A stretch of DNA of 64,000 bases from Massilia mucilaginosa (GTDB taxonomy: Bacteria > Pseudomonadota > Gammaproteobacteria > Burkholderiales > Burkholderiaceae_D): the NCBI RefSeq assembly GCF_011682145.1, contig NZ_WHJH01000028.1, forward strand, positions 1 to 64,000, read 5' to 3'. The position numbers were made by a program, and so were the translations under genes. Below are positions 43,351 to 51,398 of this stretch, in pieces. The notes beneath the pieces are model-generated. The model saw only the letters and a list, made by a program, of their open reading frames with translations. It was not told the DNA's origin and did not search any database. Each line of letters starts with the position of its first letter. Within the stretch, counting starts at the first letter, position 1.

Positions 43351-44886
43351 TCAGAGCAGCGGTCGGACAAATAGGGCCGCCATCACGCCGCCGTAGGCGC
43401 CGAACAGCACGATCACGGCCGCGCTGAAGGCGTACAGGCGCTTGGTGCGCATGACCTTTTGCTCGTTGGTCCAGTTCATGCTGATGCTGCCGAGGATAGG
43501 AATGCCGGTCACGTCGCGCAGGCTGCCCTGGCTCATGAAGGTCGGACGCAATTGGCTCATCAGCAGCGCCACGCCCAGGCCGGCCGCCAGCGCGGCGGCG
43601 AACACGAACGAGAACAGGCGATGGCGGTTCGGTCCCGACGGGGTCGAGGGCACGGTCGGCGGGTCGATCACGCGGAAGGTCAGCATGTCGGTGGCCGAAC
43701 TGAGGTCGCCCGAGAGCTTGGCCGCTTCGCGCCGGCCGACCAGTTTTTCGTAGTTCTCTTTGTTGATCAGGTAGTCGCGGTTGAGCTGGGCCAGCTGGGC
43801 CTCGACTTCGGGCGCGTTGGTGCTCTGCGCGCGCAGGCGCGCCACGCGGGTGGTGTATTCGCCCACGCGCGCCTTGAGCGAGGCCACGCGCGCTTCTTCC
43901 ACCGACAGCGCCACGTTCATCTGCTGCAGCATGGGGCTGTAGTTGGCGCCGGGGTCATTGTTGCGCTTGTTGCGCTTGGCTTCTTCGAGCTTGCGCGCTT
44001 CGAGCTGGCCGATCAGGCGGCGCGCCGCCACGATGTCGGGGTGGGCGTCGGTGTACTGCATGCGCAGGCTGTCGAGATTCTTGTTGAGCGCCGCGATGCG
44101 CGCATCGATTTCGGGATTGGCCACGGTGGCCGCTTCCGGCGGCGTGAGCGGGGCCGGTTCTTCGCCTGCGATCTGGCGCTTGATGGCGTTGCGCGCTTCC
44201 TCGGCTTCGGTCAGTTCCAGGCGCGCCTGGTTGAGCGAATCTTCGAGCGTGGTCATGTTGGCGCTAAAGTCGCCGCCGGCGCGCGGCAGCATGCCGAGGT
44301 GCTTGATCTTGAATTCCTTGAGCGCGTTTTCGGCCTGCACCAGCTTTTCTTCGTAGTTCTTGATCTGGTCGTCGATGAACTGCACCGCTTTTTCGGAATC
44401 CTGCTTCTTGCCGCCGAAGCTGCCTTCCACGAAGATCGTCAGCAGCGACTGCACGATGTCCTTGCCCAGCTTGGGGTTGGAATTCTTGTACGAGATGGTG
44501 TAGATGTCGTCGCGCTCGGTGCCGCCGATGCTGATCTGCGCCATCAGGTCGTCCACCATCTTTTCGTTTTCCTTGGGCGTGGAAGCCTTGATGTCGAGGT
44601 CGACCATGCGCATGACGCGCTCGACGTTGGGACGGCTGATCAGGGTGCGCCGCATGAAGGCCACCTGCTGGTCCACGTTCGGTACCGAAGTCATGCCCGC
44701 CAGCAGCGGCTGCAGGATGCTCTGGGTGTCGACGTACACCCGCGCCGAGGCCTGGTATTCGTTCGGCAGGCGGTACACCACCGCCCAGCCGACGATGGCC
44801 ACGATCCAGGAAATGACGACCGCATACCAGCGATATTTCCAGATCGCTTTGAGGAAGTTCGTCAGTAGGGCCTGCAGTTCTGCCAT
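43351..44886 (-). CDS. XrtA system polysaccharide chain-length determinant (Wzz-like)
   Basis: 511 residues from ATG at 44886 (MAELQALLTNFLKAIWKYRW, the family start). First membrane segment at about 18-38, a long periplasmic region with coiled-coil stretches (AVQFIDDQIKNYEEKLVQAE, LEEAKRNKRN), then hydrophobic segments near 425-447 and 485-508. It regulates chain length with the kinase encoded 25 bases downstream. First gene of the long minus-strand train. Confidence 0.94.
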   Translation of the reverse strand: MAELQALLTNFLKAIWKYRWYAVVISWIVAIVGWAVVYRLPNEYQASARVYVDTQSILQPLLAGMTSVPNVDQQVAFMRRTLISRPNVERVMRMVDLDIKASTPKENEKMVDDLMAQISIGGTERDDIYTISYKNSNPKLGKDIVQSLLTIFVEGSFGGKKQDSEKAVQFIDDQIKNYEEKLVQAENALKEFKIKHLGMLPRAGGDFSANMTTLEDSLNQARLELTEAEEARNAIKRQIAGEEPAPLTPPEAATVANPEIDARIAALNKNLDSLRMQYTDAHPDIVAARRLIGQLEARKLEEAKRNKRNNDPGANYSPMLQQMNVALSVEEARVASLKARVGEYTTRVARLRAQSTNAPEVEAQLAQLNRDYLINKENYEKLVGRREAAKLSGDLSSATDMLTFRVIDPPTVPSTPSGPNRHRLFSFVFAAALAAGLGVALLMSQLRPTFMSQGSLRDVTGIPILGSISMNWTNEQKVMRTKRLYAFSAAVIVLFGAYGGVMAALFVRPLL

Positions 44887-45313
44887 CTCGTCAATCTCGC
44901 CATAAAGGGCATCCCGGGAGCGACTCCCGCAGCGTGGCCCAGGCCGGCAACTTTGCGCACACACGCGGACGGACCGCCCGGTGCCGCACAGCGCCAGCCA
45001 AAGTGTTGTCGGATGCACAAAAGGCAATTTGTTACGGCAGCTGAGAAAGCCTGACAAGAAATTGCTTTAAGGCATTGATTAATAATCATATGATACAGGA
45101 AATCCGTTGCCTATTGATACTGAATTCGCCTCGTACAGTGTGCGTTCAACAATTGTTTACGGCATCACTCATGTATTCAATGACAATTCGGCCAATCCTG
45201 TTGCCCCTCGCAAAGAGTTTCGCACATCGATTCCCAAAAAAGGAGGAAAACCGTGGTCCGAAAGCCGAATTTACAACAGTGGCGAACCGACCATTGCCAG
45301 GCGGTTTGCGTGA
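44887..45313. other. 427-base divergent intergenic region
   Basis: It lies between the start of the polysaccharide operon (minus) and the protease gene (plus) and must hold the operon promoter; the part at 45060-45200 is AT-rich. No clear sigma-54 site was found for the minus direction. A strong ribosome-site sequence (AAAGGAGGAAAACC) precedes a GTG at 45253 on the plus strand whose frame overlaps the protease out of frame; its product looks non-coding after about 50 codons. Confidence 0.55.
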
Positions 45314-46198
45314 ATGAAACTAGTTGTTGCCGGCGCGCCAATCGGGTACTGTCGGCGCATGACTTCTTCCCTTCTTTTACGCGCCTGTGCTGGCATGCGC
45401 CTGGGCCTGGGCGGCGCGCTGCCGGCCGGCCCCGCCCTGGCGCTGGCACTGGCGCTGGCGCTCGCTCCCGGGCCCGCCGCGGCCGCCCCCTTCGGCCAGG
45501 TGATCGCCGCGGTCAAGCCCTCGGTGGTCGGGATCGGCACCTACCAGCCCACGCGCAGTCCGGCGATCGTGTTCGTGGCCACCGGCTTTGTCACCGGCGA
45601 CGGCCTGAGCGTGATCACCAACGCGCACGGCATTCCCGACACGCTCGACAGCGAACGCAATGAAACGCTGGGCATCGTGGTGGCGCGCGGCGACAAGGTC
45701 GATTTCCGGCCGGCCCGGCTGGCCGGACTCGACCGCCTGCACGACCTGGCCCACCTGCGCCTGGCGGGCGCGCCCATGCCGGCCCTGCGCCTGGGCGACG
45801 GCGGCGCGGTCGAGGAAGGCCAGGCGCTGGCGTTCACGGGCTTTCCGCTCGGCATGGTGCTGGGCCTGCATCCGGTGACCCACCGCGCCATGCTGTCGGC
45901 CATCACGCCGCTGGTGATGCCCTCGGCCAGTGCGCGCAAGCTCGATGCGCGCGCGATCGCGCAGCTGGCGCGGGCGCCCTCGCCCATTTACCAGCTTGAC
46001 GGTACCGCGTATCCGGGCAACAGCGGCAGCCCGGTCTACGATCCCGACACGGGCCAGGTGCTGGCGGTGCTGAACATGGTGTTCGTCAAGGGATTGAAGG
46101 AAAATGCGATCACCAACCCGAGCGGCATCAGCTATGCGATTCCGGTGGTTCATGTACGTGCGCTGCTGCAACAGTCAGCGGCGCAAACAACACCCTGA
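45314..46198 (+). CDS. Trypsin-like serine protease (S1 family), exported
   Basis: 294 residues. A long hydrophobic N-terminus (ALALALALALAPGPAAA) acts as a signal peptide. The catalytic triad is recognisable: His105 in VITNAHGIPD, Asp144 in RLHDLAHLRL and Ser237 in YPGNSGSPVYD. Start 45314 has AGGCGG upstream; in-frame ATGs at 45359 and 45395 would give shorter signal peptides and cannot be excluded. It sits between the polysaccharide operon and the export gene, so it may process an envelope or PEP-CTERM-system protein. Proven substrate unknown. Confidence 0.85.
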   Translation: MKLVVAGAPIGYCRRMTSSLLLRACAGMRLGLGGALPAGPALALALALALAPGPAAAAPFGQVIAAVKPSVVGIGTYQPTRSPAIVFVATGFVTGDGLSVITNAHGIPDTLDSERNETLGIVVARGDKVDFRPARLAGLDRLHDLAHLRLAGAPMPALRLGDGGAVEEGQALAFTGFPLGMVLGLHPVTHRAMLSAITPLVMPSASARKLDARAIAQLARAPSPIYQLDGTAYPGNSGSPVYDPDTGQVLAVLNMVFVKGLKENAITNPSGISYAIPVVHVRALLQQSAAQTTP

Positions 46199-46308
46199 GG
46201 CAGGAAAACCACGCCCAGCCTTTCGCTTGAAAAACTTCATGCTAAAATAGAAACTGTTGTAATTAAAATTGCACTATAGTAATCCTCGTCCGCATAAAGG
46301 AAAATCAG

Positions 46309-46938
46309 GTGAACACGTTCAAATACACGATGAAATGGCTGGGCGGCAGCGCACTGGCCCTGTCCGCCCTGCTGCTGGGCGGCTGCGCTTCCCCGGTGTC
46401 GACCGTGGTGCCGGACCCGGCGCCGGCCAGCGCCCATGAATACCTGATCGGCCCGGGCGATACCGTCAATATCGTGGTGTGGCGCAATCCGGAAGTGTCG
46501 ACCACGGTGCCGGTGCGTCCGGACGGCAAGATCACCACCCCGCTGGTGGAAGACTTGCAAGCGAGCGGCAAGACTTCGACCATCCTGGCGCGCGATATCG
46601 AAAAGGCGCTGGAAAAGTACATCCAGCAGCCGGTGGTGACCGTCATCGTGACCAGTTTCGTCGGCAATTACAGCGAACAGATCCGCGTGATCGGCCAGGC
46701 CGCCCGTCCGCAAGCGCTCGCTTACCGGCGCGACATGTCGCTGATGGATGTGCTGATCGCGGTCGGCGGCGTCACCGAGTTTGCCTCTGGTAACAAAGCC
46801 ATCATTATCCGCAAGGTCGACGGCAAGCCGGAAAAGCTGGCCGTGCGCTTGAACGACCTGATCAAGCAGGGCGATATTTCGGCGAATATCTACATGCGCC
46901 CGGGCGATGTGCTGGTGATTCCGGAAAGCTTCTTCTAA
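46309..46938 (+). CDS. XrtA-associated polysaccharide export lipoprotein (Wza-like)
   Basis: 209 residues. Lipobox LLLGGC (Cys26) marks a lipoprotein. YLIGPGDTVNIVVWRNPEVS opens the Poly_export domain and QIRVIGQAARPQALAYRRDM the SLBB-like part; MRPGDVLVIPESFF ends it. It starts with GTG after AAAGGAAAATCAG. It is expected to form the periplasmic/outer-membrane part of the export channel with the Wzz-like protein. Usually it leads the same operon as Wzz; here it lies on the opposite strand about 1.4 kb away. Confidence 0.94.
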   Translation: MNTFKYTMKWLGGSALALSALLLGGCASPVSTVVPDPAPASAHEYLIGPGDTVNIVVWRNPEVSTTVPVRPDGKITTPLVEDLQASGKTSTILARDIEKALEKYIQQPVVTVIVTSFVGNYSEQIRVIGQAARPQALAYRRDMSLMDVLIAVGGVTEFASGNKAIIIRKVDGKPEKLAVRLNDLIKQGDISANIYMRPGDVLVIPESFF

Positions 46939-47092
46939 AGGCGGTCGACAGACGACCCAAATGGTGGAATACTTGCGCGAAAGACAGGCTGTCGGGATTT
47001 TTTACAGAACCGGCCGCCTGGTGCCGACGCCGCTAACACGAAGCGCCACCAAGCCCTTGATCTGCATCAGTATTTAGCGCCGGGGCACGCGA

Positions 47093-47111
47093 TTGGAATA
47101 AAAATTGCTTT
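47093..47111 (+). promoter_or_regulatory. Sigma-54-type promoter upstream of the kinase module
   Basis: TTGGAATAAAAATTGCTTT has GG (47095-47096) and GC (47107-47108) exactly ten bases apart, with the TTGCTTT -12 element of RpoN promoters; the -24 element is less perfect (TGGAAT instead of TGGCAC). It lies about 65 bases before the GTG of the first gene of the module. Confidence 0.6.
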
Positions 47112-47177
47112 AACTTTGTATCAGGCACGGCATGCCAGGCATCGCCTGACGCTGCCGTTCAATTCGAGGAAACTGAC

Positions 47178-47831
47178 GTGACTATCAATCATCAACCGGA
47201 CCGCCCCAGCGGCGAACCAGCAGCGCCGCCAGCGTCCTTGACGGCGTCCGGCAACGCGCGGCGCCGCTTTACGCGCGCCGGCCTGGGCGCGTCCGGGGTC
47301 CTGATGACCTTGGCCAGCCAGCCCGGCATGGCCGCCACCGTGTGCGCCTCGCCGTCCGGCTCGCTGTCGAACGGCTTGCAATCGAGCCACCGGCCCGACA
47401 ATCCGCTCACCTGCGGCGGCAATTCGCCGGGCTTTTATGCCAACAACGCGGCCGGATGGCCATCGAACCCGGCGCCGACCCGCAAGTTCAAGGATGTGTT
47501 CACGGTCAACGCCAGCCAGGCCATGCTGGGCGAATTGACCCTGGCCGAGGTATTCAAGACCAACGGCAACAAGCACGGCGGCAAAGGCGGCAAGGGCCCG
47601 TTCAAGAGCGAAGACCTGGATCCGCACAATGTGGCCAGCCATGTGCTCGCCGCCTACCTGAACATCCAGTCCAAGCGCTCGACCGTGCTGACCGAAACGC
47701 AGCTGCGCGCCATCTGGCACGAATACCAGTTCAACGGCGGTGGCAAGCTGGGCTATTACTCGCCGACGGCCGGCGTCAAATGGTATGGCGACGACATCGT
47801 CGCTTACCTGAAAACCACCTTCCATCAGTAG
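47178..47831 (+). CDS. Secreted twin-arginine-signal protein of the HprK-related module
   Basis: 217 residues, GTG start after GAGGAAACTGAC. A twin-arginine-like signal (RRRFTRAGLGASG, residues 28-40) leads to a cleavage site near QPGMA|ATV. The mature part starts VCASPSGSLS and contains NSPGFYANNAAGWP, a variant of a Ser-Pro-Gly-aromatic motif I associate with small secreted proteins, then a Gly/Lys stretch (HGGKGGKGPF) and a conserved-looking C-terminus (YYSPTAGVKWYGDDIVAYL). Not assigned to a named family. Its place in front of the PqqD-like/HprK-related/nucleotidyltransferase genes makes it a candidate substrate of that system. Confidence 0.75.
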   Translation: MTINHQPDRPSGEPAAPPASLTASGNARRRFTRAGLGASGVLMTLASQPGMAATVCASPSGSLSNGLQSSHRPDNPLTCGGNSPGFYANNAAGWPSNPAPTRKFKDVFTVNASQAMLGELTLAEVFKTNGNKHGGKGGKGPFKSEDLDPHNVASHVLAAYLNIQSKRSTVLTETQLRAIWHEYQFNGGGKLGYYSPTAGVKWYGDDIVAYLKTTFHQ

Positions 47832-47874
47832 CCTGCACGGCGCCGGCGCCGCGCGCGCCCGCCTTTCCGAGACC

Positions 47875-48156
47875 ATGCCGCACGCCCCTTCCTGGCACGT
47901 CCTTCCCGGCCAGCGCCTGCACTACCGCCAATGGGAACAGGAAGCGGTCCTCTTCAACGACCTCAGTGGCGACACCCACCTGCTCGACGCCGATGCGCTG
48001 GCGGTGCTGCTGGCCGTGCGCGATGGCGCGGCCGGCCTGGCGGCGCTGCGCGCTGCGCTCGGGGCCGAAGACGACGCCGAGGGGGAAGCCGATTGCGCGT
48101 TGCAGGCGCTGCTCGAGCAACTCGCTTCCATCGACCTGATCGAACAGCGCGCATGA
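47875..48156 (+). CDS. PqqD-like protein of the HprK-related kinase A system
   Basis: 93 residues with the PqqD-type winged-helix pattern: LFNDLSGDTHLLDADALAVL, then a helical C-terminus. PqqD relatives bind peptides and present them to modifying enzymes. Its TGA overlaps the ATG of the kinase. This small family is known to occur with HprK-related kinase A; the peptide partner is not proven. Confidence 0.88.
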   Translation: MPHAPSWHVLPGQRLHYRQWEQEAVLFNDLSGDTHLLDADALAVLLAVRDGAAGLAALRAALGAEDDAEGEADCALQALLEQLASIDLIEQRA

Positions 48157-49067
48157 GCACTGTCAGCGCGCTCGGCCGCGTCGAACTGGGCCGCCGCCTG
48201 CGCGAAGGCAGCATCGACCTGCAAACCGGCGCCTTCGTCACCCGCATCCACAGCCCGTTCGCCAGCGTGGCCGATGGCCTGCATTTGCTGTACGCCGACT
48301 ACCCCCTGCTGGAGAACAACGACTTTGCCGACTTCCACGTCGACATCGCGCCGCCGCCCTCGCTGCGGCGCTGGTACAGGCCGCTGGCGCGCTTCGTCTA
48401 CGACGGCATGGTGCCGTTCCTGCCGCTGCCGGCCGCGCAAGCGTTTCCGATGTTTGAATGGGGCATGAACTGGTGCGTGTCGAGCCGCGCGCACGACTAC
48501 CTGATCCTGCACGCGGCCGTGGTCGAGAAGAACGGGCGCGCCGCCATCCTGCCGGCCCCGCCCGGTTCCGGCAAAAGCACCTTGTGCGCGGCCCTGGTCA
48601 GCCGCGGCTGGCGCCTGCTGTCGGACGAACTGGCGCTGGTGCGGCCTGAAGACGGCTTGCTGGCGCCGCTGCCGCGCCCGATCAGCCTGAAGAATGCCTC
48701 GATCGAGGTCATGCGGCGCTACCAGCCGGACGCCGTCATCAGCAATCCGGTGCCGGACACCACCAAGGGCACGGTGGCGCACCTGAAAGCGCCGGCCGCC
48801 AGCATCGCGCGCGCCCACGAAGCGGCGCGTCCGGGCTGGATCGTGTTTCCCAAATACACGGCGGACGCGGCCACCACCTTGCTGGAAGTGGCGCCGGCGC
48901 GCGCCTTCATGCGCGTGGCCGAGAACGGCTTTAACTACAGCGTGCTGGGCGCGCGCGGCTTCGCCGCCCTGGCCACCCTGGTGGAGAGCACGCGCAGCAT
49001 CGATTTCACGTACAGCGCGCTGGACGAGGCGATCGCCGTGTTCGAGCAACTGGCGCGCACGCCATGA
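48153..49067 (+). CDS. HprK-related kinase A
   Basis: 304 residues from the ATG overlapping the PqqD-like stop. The P-loop ILPAPPGSGKSTL (about residues 132-144) and the LLSDELALV Walker B-like segment at 156-164 match the HPr kinase/phosphorylase fold, but the protein lacks the full HprK architecture. No HPr-like protein is encoded nearby, so the target is unknown. The family recurs with PqqD-like and nucleotidyltransferase genes, often in genomes with PEP-CTERM systems. Confidence 0.92.
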   Translation: MSTVSALGRVELGRRLREGSIDLQTGAFVTRIHSPFASVADGLHLLYADYPLLENNDFADFHVDIAPPPSLRRWYRPLARFVYDGMVPFLPLPAAQAFPMFEWGMNWCVSSRAHDYLILHAAVVEKNGRAAILPAPPGSGKSTLCAALVSRGWRLLSDELALVRPEDGLLAPLPRPISLKNASIEVMRRYQPDAVISNPVPDTTKGTVAHLKAPAASIARAHEAARPGWIVFPKYTADAATTLLEVAPARAFMRVAENGFNYSVLGARGFAALATLVESTRSIDFTYSALDEAIAVFEQLARTP

Positions 49068-50164
49068 CCCCTGCCATGACCGAGGCCGGACCGTTGCTCC
49101 TGCAACTGCTGCGCGACCCGGGGCGCGCCGCCAGCCTGGGCCTGGCCGACTGGGACCTGCTGCTGCGCCAGGCCGCGGCGGCGCGGGTGGAAGCGAGCCT
49201 GCACGGCTTGCTGGACGAACACGGCCTGGCCGGCACGATTCCCGCCGCCGCGCGCCGCCACCTGGACTGGGCCGGGGTGCACGCCGAGCGCCACGCGCGC
49301 GCGGTGCGCTTCGAAGTGGCGCGGATCGGCGCGGCGCTGGCCGCCAGCGGCGTGCCGCTGCTCCTGCTCAAGGGCGGCGCCTACGCCATGGCGCAGTTGC
49401 CGGCCGGGCGCGGGCGCCTGTTTTCCGACATCGATATCCTGGTGCCCAAGGAACGGCTGGCCGAGGTCGAAGCGGCGCTGATGCTGCACGGCTGGGCCAC
49501 AGTGGCGCAGGATGCCTACGACCAGCGCTATTACCGCACCTGGATGCACGAATTGCCGCCGATGAAGCATGCGCGCCGCGCCAGCGTGATCGATGTGCAC
49601 CACGCGATCCTGCCGGAAACGGCGCGCCTGCGGCCCGACCCGGCCAGGCTGCGCGCCGCCGCCGTGACCTTGCCCGGGCCGGCCGGCCAGCCGCCGCTGC
49701 AAGTGCTGGGACCGGCCGACATGGTGCTGCACAGCGCCGTGCATCTGTTCTACGACGGCGAATTCGACCATGGCCTGCGCGACCTGCTCGACCTGCACCG
49801 CCTGCTGACCCGCTTCGGCGCCGCACCCGGCTTCTGGGAGCTGCTGGCCGCGCGCGCCGCCGAACTGGAACTGGGCCGCCCGCTGTTCTACGCGCTGCGC
49901 TACTGCGCGCGCCTGCTGCATACGGCGGTGCCCGACTCTGCCCAGGCCGCCGTGCGCGCGGCCGGCCCCGGCGCGCCGCTGCTGGCCCTGATGGACGCCC
50001 TGTTCCTGCGCGCCCTGCTGCCGCACCACCGCAGCTGCGCCGACCGCTTCAGCGCCGGCGCGCGCTTTTTGCTGTATATCCGCGGCAACTGGCTGCGCAT
50101 GCCGCCGATGTTATTAACACGACATCTGTTTCACAAGGCATTTATTTCTCCTCGTAAAGATTAA
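49064..50164 (+). CDS. Nucleotidyltransferase family protein (NTP_transf_5-like)
   Basis: 366 residues. The nucleotidyltransferase core is visible in LLLLKGGAYAMAQLPAGRGR and LFSDIDILVPKERL (metal-binding Asp pair near residues 122-124), followed by DVHHAILPETARL. It starts four bases before the kinase stop, completing the overlapping set PqqD-like / kinase / transferase. It probably transfers a nucleotide or phosphate group to a protein or small molecule of the same system; not characterised. Confidence 0.88.
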   Translation: MTPAMTEAGPLLLQLLRDPGRAASLGLADWDLLLRQAAAARVEASLHGLLDEHGLAGTIPAAARRHLDWAGVHAERHARAVRFEVARIGAALAASGVPLLLLKGGAYAMAQLPAGRGRLFSDIDILVPKERLAEVEAALMLHGWATVAQDAYDQRYYRTWMHELPPMKHARRASVIDVHHAILPETARLRPDPARLRAAAVTLPGPAGQPPLQVLGPADMVLHSAVHLFYDGEFDHGLRDLLDLHRLLTRFGAAPGFWELLAARAAELELGRPLFYALRYCARLLHTAVPDSAQAAVRAAGPGAPLLALMDALFLRALLPHHRSCADRFSAGARFLLYIRGNWLRMPPMLLTRHLFHKAFISPRKD

Positions 50165-50256
50165 TCGGCGGCCGCGCTGTCGGTTTTCCTTACACTATCT
50201 CATGCACATGCCATGAAAACGGTGATAAGTCCTTGATTTAAAACAAACCCTATCTT

Positions 50257-50274
50257 CTGGCACGACTCCTGCTT
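50257..50274 (+). promoter_or_regulatory. Sigma-54 promoter of the PEP-CTERM gene
   Basis: CTGGCACGACTCCTGCTT matches the RpoN consensus at nearly every position: TGGCACG at -24, ten bases between GG and GC, CTGC at -12. The expected transcription start is about 38 bases before the ATG at 50322. In characterised XrtA systems PEP-CTERM genes are driven by RpoN with the PrsK/PrsR pair. Confidence 0.88.
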
Positions 50275-50321
50275 ATAGAGAGGCACGCAGGATCAACAAA
50301 CAAAAACCGGGAGAACTACTT

Positions 50322-51272
50322 ATGAAACTGACAAAATACCTCGCCGCCGCCGCCGTCTCGGCCGCGTTCATCGCAGCGCCGGCATCGGCCGCCACCATGG
50401 GCATGGCTGACCTGGCCATCACCGGTCTGATCATCCTGAACGCCAACAATGCGCCAGTGACCAGCGGCATCGTGATCCAGAACGAAAACCGCACCGGCAC
50501 CGCCAACTCGAACTTCAACAATGCCGAGGGCTCCGGCGACGGCGTCGGCAACATTTTCAGCACCACCATCGGCGGCACGGTCGACGTGAAAAACCGTTGC
50601 GCAGGTCCATCGTGCGGCGCGGCTATGCCAGCTGGTAACTATCCAGGCGGCGTGGAAAACAACTTCACGGCGCACATTGCCGCACCGAACGGCAACTATG
50701 CCATGGGCGACATGTTCATCTCCGGCACCGCGCTGGGCGTGACCGGCGCCAACGGCCTGACCCGTGCCGATTCGTCCGTCATGTCGCCAGGTAACGCCGG
50801 CAGCGCCAACGCGACCATCGCCAACTCGGCCACCTCGATCACCACCTTCACCGTGGGCGACACGCTGCAGGCGAAATTTGCACTGGGCTACAACGCCTAC
50901 GTGGCCGCTTTCGTCGATGCGCTCAACGGCGTCAACGGTTCCTCGCTGGCCACCATCAGCTGGGCGCTGTCGCTGCAAGAAGTGATCGGCAACGTCTCGA
51001 CCACGATCCTGAACTGGAGCCCGACCGAGATCAACGACGGCGTGACCTCGAGCGATCCATCGCAAAATTCGATCAAGGAAACGTCGGGCACCACCCTGTC
51101 GAACCTGGTCACCCTGACCGGCGGCCGTACCTACAAGCTGACCATCAACCAGGCATCGAACTCGATCGCTTCGGAAGTGCGTGCCGTGCCTGAACCAGGC
51201 AGCATGGTCCTGGTCGGCCTGGGCCTGCTGGCCCTGGGCGCAGCCTCGCGTCGCCGCAAGGCCGCCAAGTAA
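50322..51272 (+). CDS. PEP-CTERM sorting-domain protein
   Basis: 316 residues. Signal peptide at 1-24 (MKLTKYLAAAAVSAAFIAAP). The body is Asn/Thr/Ser-rich and predicted beta-rich. The C-terminus has the full sorting signal: VPEPGS (289-294), a hydrophobic segment (MVLVGLGLLALGA) and a basic tail SRRRKAAK. It is the evident substrate of XrtA at 35084-36643. Ribosome site GGGAGA upstream, sigma-54 promoter at 50257, terminator at 51327, so it is a stand-alone transcription unit. Confidence 0.95.
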   Translation: MKLTKYLAAAAVSAAFIAAPASAATMGMADLAITGLIILNANNAPVTSGIVIQNENRTGTANSNFNNAEGSGDGVGNIFSTTIGGTVDVKNRCAGPSCGAAMPAGNYPGGVENNFTAHIAAPNGNYAMGDMFISGTALGVTGANGLTRADSSVMSPGNAGSANATIANSATSITTFTVGDTLQAKFALGYNAYVAAFVDALNGVNGSSLATISWALSLQEVIGNVSTTILNWSPTEINDGVTSSDPSQNSIKETSGTTLSNLVTLTGGRTYKLTINQASNSIASEVRAVPEPGSMVLVGLGLLALGAASRRRKAAK

Positions 51273-51326
51273 GATCCATGCGCGCAGCGGGGTGGTCCCG
51301 GCCCCTGCGCGCACCGGTGTTTGTCA

Positions 51327-51368
51327 GCGAACGACCCGACCGCCCCGGCGCTCGGGTCGTTCGCTTTT
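51327..51368 (+). terminator. Rho-independent terminator of the PEP-CTERM gene
   Basis: A perfect 13-bp stem (51327-51339 with 52-364 of the same line, i.e. 51352-51364), 12-base loop, then TTTT. The best terminator in the window. Confidence 0.93.
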
Positions 51369-51398
51369 CTGCAGGCATTTTTAAGCGATAATGCATAA

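Noticed and set aside
45253-45663. Plus-strand ORF starting at a GTG with a strong AAAGGAGG ribosome site
   Set aside because: It overlaps the protease in another frame and becomes Arg/Gly-rich shadow; the ribosome site is noted but a real product is not supported.
46250-46280. TGTAAT-N5-TTGCA upstream of the export gene as a sigma-54 promoter
   Set aside because: The -24 GG is absent; only the -12 half fits.
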